Shown one piece after another: positions 55,448 to 64,000 of a stretch of DNA of 64,000 nt. A program made the position numbers and the translations under genes. The stretch is taken from the NCBI GenBank assembly GCA_030220185.1, contig JASPKZ010007797.1:3206001-3270000 (forward strand). Reading direction: 5' to 3'. This stretch comes from Diploptera punctata. Its lineage: Eukaryota > Arthropoda > Insecta > Blattodea > Blaberidae. The notes beneath the pieces are model-generated. The model did not search any database. It saw only the letters and a program-made list of their open reading frames with translations, and had not been told where the DNA came from. Within the stretch, counting starts at the first letter, position 1, and the number at the start of each line of letters is the position of its first letter.

Positions 55448-56164
55448 TAATCTAACCTGAAAGACCAACCTTAAAACTAACCTAACACAATTTAAGCACT
55501 CTAATCTGTGAAGGAATACACGCTGGTTTTATTCAGTGTAGGTTAATTAGCACAGAGTCTATGTTGGCTGCACTGCAACACAGAATATTCGTTAAAATCA
55601 ATATGGCTGCCACATCTTCATGTAGTTCAATATCGTGGAAAAATATAATAAAATAAAAAACATATTCAAATAATCCTTAGAAAACATGTAAAAATCGTTG
55701 TAAATGGTGGGAAATAATTTGAAAAATGAAAACCTAAGAATAAAATTTAACTGGAGTTTATGAAGTAAATCAAATGTTGTAAAGTTTATCCAACAAAATT
55801 GAAGCAATGGTATCTTCCTGTCTGATAACTTTTTGAATATTAGTACTAATAATATTGAAAAGGAATAAATGTAACAACACTGTTTTATTTATTCCGACAA
55901 AGTTATGCTGATAATACCTACTCTTACAAGGAATGATGTGGAGAGTAATAATGGCACCACTTGAATGGCCTGAATTAGTTTCATCTTTATAGCAGCTTTC
56001 ACTCTACATCAAGTTTTATAGAGCCATATTACTATCATAAAACTAATAACAATTTGAATATGTTACTTGCAAAAGCGGTTGCATCGGTAGATAATAAAAC
56101 AAGCGTTTTCAGAAAAAATAATAACCCTGTTTCTATTTGCTGACACGAATGATAGATGAACACG
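55448..56164. other. No gene seen
   Basis: Several short words repeat around the SINE (ctaacctgaaagaccaacct at 55454, similar at 55065-55085). Otherwise AT-rich. Confidence 0.45.
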
Positions 56165-56515
56165 TATCTAATAGGCCTATATAAAAATGAATGTTTGTTT
56201 GTTCGTATTTTATGCGCTGACAAACCGTTCATCCGATTGTGATGGGGCATTTTGCAACATGTTCAGGAGATTCCCGGGATGAACATACGCTATAAGAGAC
56301 TCAACTCCTACGCCTTTAAAAACCACTCTTTGTAGTGAAAAACGTGAAGAAAGTAGCTCGTAGGTAGCTTAAATGGCTTAGACTGCCTAAACCATAACAA
56401 ATACACAAAATTAATGTACACAGAATTGACTATCTCAAAAAGCTCTACAAAAAAGTCCGTGACAGCATATTATTATCTTTTATGGATAACTCACAATAAC
56501 CTTTTTATCTTTCAC
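56165..56515 (-). repeat. Repeat L fragment, minus orientation
   Basis: atgaatgtttgtttgttcg, ggagattcccgggatgaaca and tttgtagagc-type sequence in complement of 50060-50345. It meets a plus-oriented repeat L head to head at 56515/56516. TAGGCCTA at 56172-56179. Confidence 0.75.
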
Positions 56516-57300
56516 TAGCTAATACCGGGCGTGCGCTGCTACGCCTAAATAAATGAAAATTAATGTGCTTTCATATTTAATTGAATAAGTAAAAGGAAAA
56601 ATAATTATAAATTTATATTTTTAGATACCCCATGCTGATAACCCGGCGTTGTCCGGGAATCTACTTATCCCGATCTTCTTGACATAAATGAGCTGAAATA
56701 CGAAAATTAATGTGTTTTATGTTTAGTTAAATAAATAGGGAGAAACATGTATATCGTGATTATTTTTAGATACCCCGTGTTTTTTACCTGGCGTTGTCCG
56801 GGAATCTACTCATTCCGATCTTCTTGGCATAAATGAGCTGAAAGACAAAAATTAATGTACTTCATATGATTAGTTGAATAAGTAAACTGAAAAAACGATT
56901 ATAAATGTATATCGTAATTATTTTAAGATTCCCCGTGCTGATTACCCGGAGTTGCCCGGGAATCTACTTATCTCGATCTTCTTGGCATAAATGAACTAAA
57001 AGACAAAATTCGTTATTGTGAGTTATCCGTAAAAGAATATTCGCCATATGCTGATATGCTTGCACAGGAATCTATGTACTTGTCTCCATCTTCTTGGCAT
57101 CAATGAAATACAAAAATGGTTATTGTAAGTTATCCGTAAGACATAAACATATGCTGTCGCGGACTTTTTTGTACAGCTTTTTGAGATATTCAATTTTGTG
57201 TATTTGTTATGGTTTAGGCTGCGTAAGCAATTTGAACATGGGCTATAAGAGAGTTGTGATACTCAACTCCTACATCGTGAAAACGTGAAAAAAAATTGAA
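56516..57300 (+). repeat. Repeat L with tandem 145-168-bp units
   Basis: Starts actagctaataccgggcgtg. Units begin near 56624, 56769 and 56937 (gataccccatgctga, gataccccgtgtttt, gattccccgtgctga), each with cggaatctact-type core gggaatctact and atcttcttggcataaatga. A fourth, weaker unit is near 57050. The rest matches 49920-50240. Confidence 0.75.
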
Positions 57301-57524
57301 CTGTGTGACTTACAGATGTGGATATTCAGGACCGCTACAACTGGAGAAGGTGAATTTCTTGAGAGTGACGGAAAACCACTGTTTGTGGCTAAATTCCGAA
57401 ATAAAAAAAAATATTATAACGTATATACCAACACGCATAGGCCTACTAGAATAATTATACATATCAAAGATGCAATAAGTCATGTAAAGAAGAAAAAACA
57501 AATTAAAGAATGTTAGGGTTAATA

Positions 57525-57995
57525 AATTCTATCTTCAAGCCACAGTTAGTCCGAAAACGTTCAAGACTTCAAGTGTACAAAATATTGACTCTTCCAACTT
57601 TTTGTATGGTAGCGAAGTATGATACTGAAACAAGGATATACAGAGACTTGGATCTGCTAAAATGAGATACACACTATAGATAATAAAAAAATGAAGACAA
57701 CTTATATGAATTGCACATGTAACCTTTAGAAAACAAAATTTCTGAATATAAGTCAAGATGGATGTAACATGTTAATCGAATGAAGGATCACAGCAGATGT
57801 TATCAATCTGCAGGAAGTAGAAAACCAGGAAGTCCACTCAAAAGATTTTTGGATGGTATGATGTTTGGGAGGATCTGAAGAAGATTAGGGTGACAAATCT
57901 GAAATTGGCAGAAGATAGAAGAGTCTGGAGGAAGATTATTGAGAAGGCCAAAACATTCAATTTTGAATTTGTAGTGCCTTAAGATGATGATGATT
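57525..57995 (+). mobile_element. RT C-terminal remnant with GAT tail, degenerate
   Basis: gtcaagatggatgtaacatg and agtagaaaaccaggaagtcc correspond to an RT tail (QxGxRKPGxPxKR pattern across frames). It ends in tgatgatgatttc. Confidence 0.55.
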
Positions 57996-58014
57996 TCTAT
58001 ATATTAGAAAAAAA

Positions 58015-58225
58015 ATAGAAGAAAAACGTTTGAAATGGTATGTACACCTCATAAGAATGGAAGAAGATATAATACCAAAGAAGATCCTTGATTGGAAAGC
58101 TAATGGGAGAAGTGGAATAGGCAGACCTAGAGAACATTAGATAGATGGAGTGAGAAGTATGGAAGCTAGAGATTTGAGGGAACAAGATACTTTAAACAGG
58201 AACCTCTGGCGAAAAATCACTTAGG
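58015..58225 (+). mobile_element. RT C-terminal scrap
   Basis: cacctcataagaatggaaga, attggaaagctaatgggaga and ggaataggcagacctagaga give a broken HLIRMEED / WKANGRSGIGRPRE frame. Similar to LINE-E ends. Confidence 0.55.
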
Positions 58226-58627
58226 GTTGAAGGAGAAACACTGTATTCTGTAATATACCTAATCAAATAATTCTATTGAGGCCGAAAAAGATTAAGAAGT
58301 GGCCTAAATTCGTGATTGGACTATGGCGATGATGACATACATAAAAATTTGTACATTGTTTAAGATGTTCTCCATAGAAAACTCTACGTAATGTCACGAA
58401 AACTTGAAGATATAGAGGTAGTGGTGTTACGTAACAATGAATCAATATTCCACTTTTCTGTTTAAATAATAAAAATACTGACTGTCTAGACATGAAATCG
58501 GTTTAAAATGGATTCGATTTCCGTTCCTATTACCTTACATATGTACTTTTGATGTGGAGGGAAAGTTTAGAATTACATTTCGTGAAAACAAAAATAATTT
58601 ACCTGTTTTATGAATTCCATCTAATTA
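58226..58627. other. No gene seen
   Basis: No recognised repeat. Confidence 0.45.
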
Positions 58628-58890
58628 CCTAACTCGCTGGCACTATCAAACCTGTACGTTCATGGCCAGGAGGACATAAACTCTCCACACATCCCTATTC
58701 TCAGCTAATGTTTTCCAATCTTCTCCTATATAAACTACTACCGTCAAACCATGGTTAATATTATTCTCGCATCTCATTCTTGGGGTTTTCCCTACAAAAA
58801 GCTTCCAAGCCCGTCTTTTATGTGCCACATGTCCTGCCAATGGTAGTTTACGATACTTAACTGTTCCTTACATTCCAATTTCCTAGGAAA
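58628..58890 (-). mobile_element. LINE-A 3' fragment with a 24-30 base gap
   Basis: cgctggcactatcaaacctg to gtttacgatacttaactgtt. The frame 58840-58646 lacks the GKRPVGR segment. Confidence 0.8.
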
Positions 58891-59029
58891 AGTCCCTGCG
58901 ACGCATGTTTTCATACACACGTCCCACAAGACCTGGTGTGCTTAATAACGTATACTACCGCCAGAATTCGTGCAAAAAATCTTCCTCCGACTTGACAGGT
59001 GTAGTACAACCCCTAGAAGTCTGTAATAC

Positions 59030-59165
59030 TTATTCTGAAACGCGAGACACACGATATCAGCCCATATTTTACATCGAAATGGCACGTTTCCGGACAAAAC
59101 TTTATCTACTTAATCCCCTCTACAACCCCTATAAGTCTGTAATACTTATTCTGAAACACCCTGTA
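59030..59165. repeat. Internally duplicated short repeat
   Basis: aagtctgtaatacttattct occurs at 59018 and 59131, about 113 bases apart, each followed by gaaac. A weaker match is at 4135-4215. Ends with caccctgtatat. Confidence 0.5.
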
Positions 59166-59869
59166 TATATGGGGGCTCTCTGTAGCGAAGTTGGTTATGG
59201 CAATTTTTAAACTGGACTAAACAGGCTCCTGGTGATTAAATAATGCTGGAAGAAAAATTATGAATGAAAATGAGATAAGGAAGAATGAAGAGAGGAAGGC
59301 ATGGACACAAAAAGTAGTCAGAACATGGGTTTATGTTGCACTTGGGAGCGGCAGTCAAGTAAATGAATGGAAACTCGTCAGAGCGATGTGGTACGGGGCA
59401 TAAACACAGCGGCAAAGAGTCATACAGAAGTGAATTAGATATATGTATGTGACACAAGATTATGTTAAATAGTTTCTGCTCTGTTTGTCGCGCGCAAGTT
59501 GAAGTTCATTGCTGTTGACACAGTTCATCTGCAAATATTTGTCTCTACTGTGCACCAACGCTGTCATTAGCACTTGCTTGTTCCTAAGTACACACACATA
59601 CAGTGTACAATCGAGCATATGTGACAAAACTATTGCTACAATACAAACATATGAAGGGTACAGGGAAATAACCATGCGTCACTTTTTTTGTCGAAATGGA
59701 GTTTGAGGTGCCATTAGATTCTCCATGGAAAGCACCATTATATGGAAATGTGAAACAGTAAAACATACAGTTAAGGAAGTATATGTATGTATGTATATAT
59801 CCCATGTCTCACGAGGGGACGCGGGGGCTCTCTAGCGGGAGTTCATTATCAAGTTAATTTAGTTACGTT
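59166..59869. other. No gene seen
   Basis: Unique-looking DNA; nothing recognised. Confidence 0.45.
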
Positions 59870-60399
59870 TCCTCCGTGGTATTTTTACCTTGTCGTGGTG
59901 AAGTGACATGCGTGCTTAAATGACCCCGAGAGCTATGCCGGCAGTAGCATTGCTGCCGAAAGGGTTACCCATGCCGGACTGGTTGAAGGCGATAAGCCAG
60001 ACGAAAAAAAGTACCTTGGTCGAAAGAGTGACTATCTTTCACCGTAAGAATACAACCGTCAAGAAGATGAACAAACAGGTGAATGGAGAAAACTACATAA
60101 TAGTGAGCTACATGATATGTATAGGAAGTCAGATATGATAAGAACAGTTAAATCTCGTAGGCTGCGATGGGCAGGATATGTGGCACGTATGAGGGATGAA
60201 AGAGGTACATGGAAGCTTCTGATAGGAAAACCAGAGGGAAAACTCCAAGAATGAGGCGGGAGAGTAACATTATCCACAATTTGAGGGAAGTAGATTATAC
60301 AGAGGATGATTGGTAAACACTAGCTCAGGATAGTGATGTATGGAGAGCTTATGCCCGCGCGGCCATGAACCTATGGGTCCGATAGAGCCAGCGAGTTAG
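59870..60399 (+). mobile_element. LINE-A deletion derivative with 5' leader, copy 2
   Basis: Leader tcctccgtgg, ccttgtcgtggtgaagtga, gagagctatgccggcagtag at 59870-60063, then a direct joint near 60063 to the LINE-A region for DEQTGEWRKLHN, and on to gcgagttagtta. The joint lies upstream of the one in the 14656 copy, so the two deletions are independent or of different subfamilies. Confidence 0.8.
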
Positions 60400-60412
60400 T
60401 TATTTACCTACA

Positions 60413-60751
60413 GAGAGAAAGCTAGGCCTACATAACGGTGAACTACATGATCTTTATAGGAAGCCAGATATAATAAGAACAGTTAAGTCTTGTAAACAGC
60501 GATGGGTGGAACAAGTGGCACGAATGGGGAATGAAAGAGGTGCATGGAGGATTCTTGTAGGAAAACCAGAGGAAAGACGTTCAGTTGGTAGACCAATAAT
60601 GAGGCGAGATAGTAACATTATCCATGATTTGCAGGAGGTAGATTATACAGGGGATGATTGGAAAACATTAGCTCAGGATAGGAATGTATGGAGAGTTTGT
60701 GTCCGCGCGGTCATGAGCCTACGGCTTCGATAGAGCCAGTGAGATATTTAA
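60413..60751 (+). mobile_element. LINE-A 3' fragment, 13-bp target duplication
   Basis: ttatttacctaca at 60400-60412 and 60752-60764, perfect. 339 bp. Frame 60506-60733 is open. TAGGCCTA at 60423-60430 sits where other copies have ctacataac. Confidence 0.92.
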
Positions 60752-60769
60752 TTATTTACCTACATATGT

Positions 60770-60830
60770 CAAAGAGTGACATGTAGTTAGCACATCGCCT
60801 CAATGAGACACCTAGTAGGAACAATCAAGG
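60770..60830 (+). mobile_element. SINE-C-type scrap
   Basis: gttagcacatcgcctcaatg and agacacctagta match 21662-21690. Confidence 0.4.
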
Positions 60831-61455
60831 TAAATGTAAACCATTGCATGCCGAAACCTACCTTCAAATTTCTCCCAAAGAAGTATTGTGATGCACCAAG
60901 GTCATATAAATAAAACTGCTGTTTTTAACTGCAAGACACATAAATCGAAGTCAGAATCCAGCAATGGCAAACCACTCTACAGAGCAGGTAGACTCCCTGC
61001 TTTAGTAAGATCGGTGTTGGAGTCATGTGAGACGTGGTGCTGACGGCAGATAATGAGAGTTATCCAATCAGCCAATCCGGGAGTAATAATATTTCCCAAT
61101 ATTTTAAATGAGAGATTTGGTGCTGAATTTTAGTGCATTGCAGATATAAACGGCAGATACATTTTTGACATGGCCTTGATAGATCAGAACGCTTCTCTGG
61201 AGAAATTTCAAGATAGGTTTCGGCATGCGATAGTTGACAGTTCTCTTGTTAATAAGTCGAATTTATGGCCCGATTTTGCTGGTTTACGGAATATATTACT
61301 CTTTAGTTAACCCTTAAATTGGAGAAATTTAATTTCTTATTCCAACTTATTTTTACGTGTCGAACTGCAGTCGGAACAAAACCATGCATAACCATAGGTT
61401 ATAACCCATTACATACAGTCGTATAAGTTGACAGCAATATGAATTTTATCCTGTT
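60831..61455. other. Possible old coding scrap
   Basis: From 61138 to 61308 one plus-strand frame without ATG reads CIADINGRYIFDMALIDQNA, SLEKFQDRFRHAIVDSSL and NLWPDFAGLRNILLFS before a stop. The composition is protein-like, but I recognise no family. Otherwise nothing. Confidence 0.25.
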
Positions 61456-61483
61456 ACACACACACAAACACACACGCACATAT

Positions 61484-61530
<47 letters not shown>

Positions 61531-61532
61531 AC
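61456..61532. repeat. (CA)n and (TA)n microsatellite
   Basis: CA-rich run then TA repeats before repeat L. Confidence 0.9.
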
Positions 61533-62160
61533 ACTAGCAGACCCGCTGACGTTGTCCTGCCCGAACGTCCAATTCTCGTGTCATGACTGGACGATAAAAA
61601 TATGTTACTTTTTACCGTAAAATTCACTAATTAATAGGTTCGCAAGAAAACTCCTCACTGCCATCTGTTGTGGCTCAAAAAGCGTGCATTATGACGTCAC
61701 ATTGTTGTCGCGCGGAATATATCGATAATGCAGATGACTACACACCTGGCAGAAAAAAATCCATAATCCGATCGTATCGCCACCTACCTAGTTCAATTGT
61801 GAATCTAAACCATCCAGGGATCCACTCAAACACACAAAAAAATTCATAAAATTGGTCCAGTCGTTTAGGCAGTTTTTAATTTAGGATTTCAAGTAAACCT
61901 CCACTTCTGATTGTCTGATTTCGCTCGCTTTTGGATAATACCTACCTCGGTTTATTTTAATGGGGCATACTGAGTTTCTTTGTGAAACATTGAAAATTGT
62001 GACCACTAGAGTGATCTTTAAATTTTCACTTCATGTGAACAACTACACCTAATAGGGTCCAATTGTGAATCTAAACCATCCAGAGACCGACTCAAAGACA
62101 CAAAAAATTTCATTAAAATAGTCCAATATTTAGGAGGAGTTCAGTGACAAACACACGTAT
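61533..62160 (+). repeat. Repeat L copy
   Basis: actagcagacccgctgacgt, ttgtcctgcccgaacg, then a segment like 14560-14640 (gagtttctttgtgaaacatt). ccaattgtgaatctaaacca is repeated at 61793-61812 (with ttcaattgtg) and 62059-62078. Confidence 0.65.
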
Positions 62161-62462
62161 CGAAGAATTCTTCTTCTACAAAGAGGCACCCATTCCAGTA
62201 TCCGTCTTGCGTATCTGTCTTCTGTCATTCTTTTTACATGGTCATATATATTTGCAGTTTAATAAATATTATGTATAAATATTTATAGAAAAACAATCAG
62301 ATTTATTTTTGATTAGAACAACCTCAATAGCTTCATTCCTTCGAAATATATTAATAGACTTGTGTATTTCTTGTACACTTCCACGTCTTCATCATTGAAA
62401 CCAAATTACCGTAACAAATTTTCAGGTTAGTTTCGAGTTTACTGGTAAAATAAAAAAGGATA

Positions 62463-62479
62463 CGCCCCCGGGTGGGCTG

Positions 62480-62519
<40 letters not shown>

Positions 62520-62535
62520 ATTGCGCCACGGAGGC
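62463..62535 (-). tRNA. tRNA-Asn-GTT: tRNA-Asn (GTT), copy 1, altered B box
   Basis: Minus-strand 73-base cloverleaf. Acceptor gcctccg pairs with cgggggc; anticodon arm ttcgg-ctgttaa-ccgaa with anticodon GTT at 62502-62500; T arm ggtgg...ccacc. It transfers asparagine to the ribosome. The invariant purine at position 57 of the T loop is C here (62479), giving ggttccagccc, so the B box is weakened and this copy may be a pseudogene. On its own strand a T6 terminator follows 7 bases after the gene end (62454-62449 region). The D loop appears one base shorter than usual. Confidence 0.85.
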
Positions 62536-62870
62536 AGATTGATTCAATTATTTACAACTATTGAAGAATTATTCTTCTACAAAGAGGTACCCATTCCAGT
62601 ACCCGTCTTGTGTAGGCCTATCTGTCTTCTGTCATTCTTTTTACATGACCATATATATTTGCAGTCTAATAAATATGATGTATAAATATTTATAGAAAAA
62701 AAATTCAGAATTATTTTTGATTAGAACAACCTCAATGGCTTCATTCCTTCGGAATCTATTAATAGACTTGTGTATTTCTTGTACACTTCTATGTCTTCAT
62801 CATTGAAACCAAATTGCCTTAACAAATTTTCAGGTTAGTTTCGAGTTTACTGGTAAAATAAAAAAGGATA

Positions 62871-62887
62871 CGCCCCCGGGTGGGCTC

Positions 62888-62927
<40 letters not shown>

Positions 62928-62943
62928 ATTGCGCCACGGAGGC
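62871..62943 (-). tRNA. tRNA-Asn-GTT: tRNA-Asn (GTT), copy 2, intact
   Basis: Same 73-base structure with canonical B box ggttcgagccc and A box tggcgcaatgg. Anticodon GTT at 62910-62908. T6 terminator downstream on the minus strand (complement of aaaaaagg at 62861-62868). This looks like a working Pol III gene. A LINE-A fragment lies within 25 bases of its 5' end, and the duplicated target begins at 62953. Confidence 0.93.
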
Positions 62944-62966
62944 AGATGGATTTTATTATTTACAAC

Positions 62967-63156
62967 TTACTTACTTACTCACTGGCACTATCGAAGCCGT
63001 AGGTTCATGGCCGCGCGGACATGCGCTCTCCATACATCCCTATCCTGAGCTAATACTTTCCAATCATTCCCTGTATAATCTACTTCCCTCAAATCATAGT
63101 TAATGTTACTCTCCCACCTCATTCTTGGTCTACCAACTGGGCGTTTTCCCTCTGGC
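62967..63156 (-). mobile_element. LINE-A 3' fragment beside tRNA-Asn, 14-bp target duplication
   Basis: ttattatttacaac at 62953-62966 and 63157-63170. 190 bp from the (GTAA) tail (ttacttactcactggc) to the KRPVGR region (gggcgttttccctctggc). Unit 1 of the tandem has the empty site aattatttacaactatt at 62547. Confidence 0.93.
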
Positions 63157-63284
63157 TTATTATTTACAACTATTTAAGATAACATATGATGACTCATAAC
63201 TACCTGGTTACCATAGTTACTAAGTCAGGCCGTGTTGACAATACAACCTCACATTTATTATATTAATATTTGTAAGAATACTAC

Positions 63285-63475
63285 CTGACATTATTGAACC
63301 CGGAGGTTCATGGTCGTGCGGACATAATCTCTCCATACATCCCTATCCTAAGCTAATATTTTCTAATAATCAAGTTCACGGTATAAGCCTTCTGGCCTGT
63401 TTCGTCTCCTCATTCTGCCGCCTTCTTGGTCTTCCTTGGGATCTCTTGTCAACGGGTAGAATATTTGTAGGCTGT
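63285..63475 (-). mobile_element. LINE-A end and a LINE-C-type end
   Basis: 63285-63372: attgaacccggaggttcatg, LINE-A 3' end. 63375-63475: gtataagccttctggcctg, the LINE-C hairpin variant, then cttcttggtcttccttggga, complement of a QGRPRR-type frame. Confidence 0.6.
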
Positions 63476-64000
63476 TTTGGGTTGCAGCTCTCTTCCTTAT
63501 ATTATAGCAGGATTTTAATATCATAATAAATATGGAAGTTAAAGTTAATAATTTTGCACTTTAAAATTCTTTTAATATTTAAATATAACTTAAATAAAGA
63601 AAAACATCTAAATAATTAATTGTTGTTCATTGTTGAATAAAAATGTCTCAGTAACAATTAAAGAAATTGTATTAGGCCTATATAACAGTCTTTCTAAATA
63701 ATGCTTTTAAAATTGTGTTTTAAGTCATTGTTGTCTGAAATATAAAGCTTTCTGTTATAACTGTAATAAGAACACCTGCTAAACTTCATATTTTTAAATA
63801 AAAGTATACTAAATTCTGATTGGATGTTAAAACAATTAACTTTTTGATTTAACAAATCAAATTTAAACCTGGTATTTAATGGGCCATTAACCAATAGAAT
63901 TTAAATATAAAATCATGTGATGTAATAATGTTCTTTAAAATTATAACAGAATTACACTGGTCAGTCAGCATATAACTTTCATCAAGGACAGAAGCAATAA
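63476..64000. other. No gene seen
   Basis: AT-rich to the window end. TAGGCCTA at 63673-63680. Confidence 0.5.

Larger units (their letters stand above)
62162..62952 (-). repeat. Tandem duplication carrying tRNA-Asn
   Basis: Unit 1 (62162-62562) and unit 2 (from 62563) align over their length at about 90 percent or more, with tRNA genes 408 bases apart. Shared words include cttcttctacaaagagg with a one-base shift, gaacaacctcaat and cttgtgtatttcttgtacac. Unit 2 has TAGGCCTA where unit 1 has TA. Confidence 0.9.

Overview
The window reads as intergenic DNA from a large, repeat-rich animal genome. I favour an insect, probably a cockroach or termite relative, because one non-LTR retrotransposon family, several tRNA-headed SINEs and the general AT-rich texture look like that group. 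This assignment rests on recognition and was not tested by any search. Apart from two tRNA genes I see no complete host gene. Almost every open frame is a piece of retrotransposon, a SINE, or a microsatellite read in frame. Some of the supplied open frames start at TTG rather than ATG, so their first residue should not be taken as a real start.

Names used here are local. LINE-A is the dominant element: its last coding motif is KRPVGRPRMRWENNI and it ends in (GTTA)n or (GTAA)n. There are roughly 30 pieces on both strands. LINE-C encodes FRKGRS, GVRQGCGLSPLLF and FADD or YADD, and ends in a small hairpin plus (GAT)n. LINE-D, E, F and G are other RT tails, and LINE-H carries an RNase H end. SINE-1 is about 325 bp with a tRNA-like head, SINE-2 shares that head but has another body, and SINE-C, D, E, F and K have different tRNA-like heads. 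Repeats G/L, H, I and J are unclassified families present in two or more copies.

Layout: 0.8-8.7 kb holds LINE-A, C, E and F and two SINE-1 copies. 8.75-11.6 kb has repeat J, with a short open frame conserved in a second copy, then unique-looking AT-rich DNA. 12-22 kb is a dense stack of nested SINEs, LINE-A pieces, a fold-back element, an RNase H remnant and the second J copy. 22.3-22.8 kb has a tandemly duplicated tRNA-like element. 23-36 kb has LINE-D, SINE-D, SINE-E, SINE-1, repeat H and LINE-E. 37-40.4 kb has small inverted-repeat elements, including one whose two arms are both tRNA-like. 41.85-42.9 kb is a kilobase-scale TATC array abutting a LINE 3' end. 44.9-48.0 kb is a three-level nested LINE with target-site duplications at each level. 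48.1-49.4 kb has three inverted-repeat elements, one carrying a reading frame that resembles the start of a tyrosine-recombinase-like protein. 49.5-57.3 kb has repeat L, SINE-1 and an 891-bp hAT-like element inside repeat H. 59.9-60.8 kb has a LINE-A deletion derivative. 62.1-63.2 kb holds the tRNA-Asn tandem pair with a LINE-A fragment inserted beside it.

The most unusual signal is not a conventional feature. The palindrome TAGGCCTA occurs at least 18 times, far more than base composition predicts. Where a paralogous copy is available inside the window, it has only TA at that place. This suggests recurrent 6-bp micro-insertions or transposon footprints at TA dinucleotides.
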